Shown: positions 63,526 through 64,000 of the stretch, piece after piece
Layout: each line of letters starts with the position of its first letter
Numbering within the stretch: position 1 is the first letter of the stretch
NCBI RefSeq assembly: GCF_040536835.1
Contig: NZ_CP159578.1
Span: 62,001-126,000, forward strand
Direction: 5' to 3'
Origin: Salinicola endophyticus
GTDB taxonomy: Bacteria > Pseudomonadota > Gammaproteobacteria > Pseudomonadales > Halomonadaceae
Length of the DNA stretch: 64,000 nucleotides
Program-made: the position numbers and the translations under genes
The notes under the pieces: generated by a model
The model's database searches: none
What the model saw: the letters and a program-made list of their open reading frames with translations, nothing else
What the model was told of the DNA's origin: nothing

Positions 63526-64000
63526 TCAGCGGCAAAAGCGCTGGCACGGAGACCAGTACTTCATCAACAGGAAGTAGGTCAGCCCGGCCGGAAGCAGGCT
63601 GGCGTACCAGGAGACGGTGGAGAAACTGAAGGCCGCGACCACGCCCACCAGGGTGGCGATCACGGCTCCGAGGTTCACGCCGCGGTAGGGCCCGCTGGCG
63701 TCGTACAGCTTGTCGAGATCCAGGGTGCGGCGGCGGATCAGGTAGTAGTCGACCACCAGGATGGCGAAGATGGGACCGAGGAAGGCGGAGTAGGTCTGCA
63801 CGAAGACCTGCAGGCCGGCGGCGGACTCATCCTTGACCAGCTCCCAGGGGAAGGTGGCAAAGGCCAGCAGGCCGACGACCACTGCGGCCGTGCGGTACTT
63901 GAGCTTGAAGGTATCCATCAGCACATAGGTCGGCGGCACTACGTTGTTGAGCACGTTGGTGGTGACCTGGGCGAAAGCGATGAACAGCAGCGTGGTCATC
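63526..64000 (-). CDS. Second NCS1-family permease, C-terminal part (runs off window end)
   Basis: The visible 158 residues are the end of another NCS1 carrier (AQVTTNVLNNVVPPTYVLMD, then VFVQTYSAFLGPIFAILVVDYYLIRRRTLDLDKLYD and the C-terminal helices). The true start is beyond the window. An ATG occurs in frame at 63999 but is internal. It is upstream of the first permease gene on the same strand, with 95 bases between, suggesting a two-transporter operon. Confidence 0.82.
   Translation of the reverse strand, partial: MTTLLFIAFAQVTTNVLNNVVPPTYVLMDTFKLKYRTAAVVVGLLAFATFPWELVKDESAAGLQVFVQTYSAFLGPIFAILVVDYYLIRRRTLDLDKLYDASGPYRGVNLGAVIATLVGVVAAFSFSTVSWYASLLPAGLTYFLLMKYWSPCQRFCR

Noticed and set aside
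1..64000. CRISPR arrays, tRNA/rRNA genes, prophage or complete transposase genes
   Set aside because: No regularly spaced repeats, no tRNA-like cloverleaf or rRNA sequence, and no phage or transposase motifs were seen on reading both strands; a tRNAscan/Infernal run would be needed to be certain.

Overview
The window is a GC-rich gammaproteobacterial chromosome segment. Its gene content (KDO/heptose core genes including kdkA and a YejM homologue, zapA-6S RNA-fthC, ygfB-pepP, ubiH-ubiI, gpmI-yibN-secB, gshB-yqgE-ruvX) fits Oceanospirillales. A member of the Halomonadaceae (Halomonas/Salinicola-like) is my best guess from gene content and composition; no rRNA or species marker is present.

Layout. 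1-14.7 kb is an envelope block. The 5' part of ddl (cut by the window edge) follows a leftward lipopolysaccharide operon (kdkA, yejM-like, a WaaE-like GT2, a GT4, a UDP-uronate 4-epimerase). Facing it are a rightward GT4, a leftward GT4 of atypical composition, and the rightward series GT9-hldE-waaA-GT90. 13.7-22.3 kb is housekeeping: an HDAC-fold deacetylase, ldhA, rpiA, ilvA, a 31-codon membrane peptide gene with its own promoter, fthC preceded by the 6S RNA gene, zapA, ygfB and pepP. 22.3-27.7 kb holds a complete type I secretion operon (ABC ATPase, HlyD-type adaptor, TolC-type outer membrane protein). It separates pepP from ubiH-ubiI, genes commonly adjacent in this class. 27.7-36.9 kb: ubiH, ubiI, ctpA, envC, gpmI, yibN, secB, rsmE.

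36.8-47.5 kb is metabolic. It has mmsR/mmsAB (valine catabolism), an OYE-family reductase, a gluconate permease, a membrane-anchored FMN glutamate-synthase-like protein, an IS5-type MITE of about 138 bp, and a prolyl oligopeptidase. 47.5-54.4 kb is a leftward operon with a divergent LysR regulator. It combines pxpA, pxpB and pxpC with a private biotin carboxylase, a private biotin carrier and an NCS1 permease. This is a split version of the urea-carboxylase architecture and the best candidate here for an under-described enzyme system. 54.5-58.7 kb carries gshB, yqgE, ruvX, a DUF3617 protein and pyrB. 58.8-64 kb is a urate/ureide module: an IclR regulator, uraD, hiuH, a GntR regulator and two NCS1 permeases, the last cut by the window end.

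I saw no tRNA, rRNA, CRISPR array, complete transposase gene or prophage. Many long frames antisense to real genes exist because of the GC-rich third positions; they were not called.
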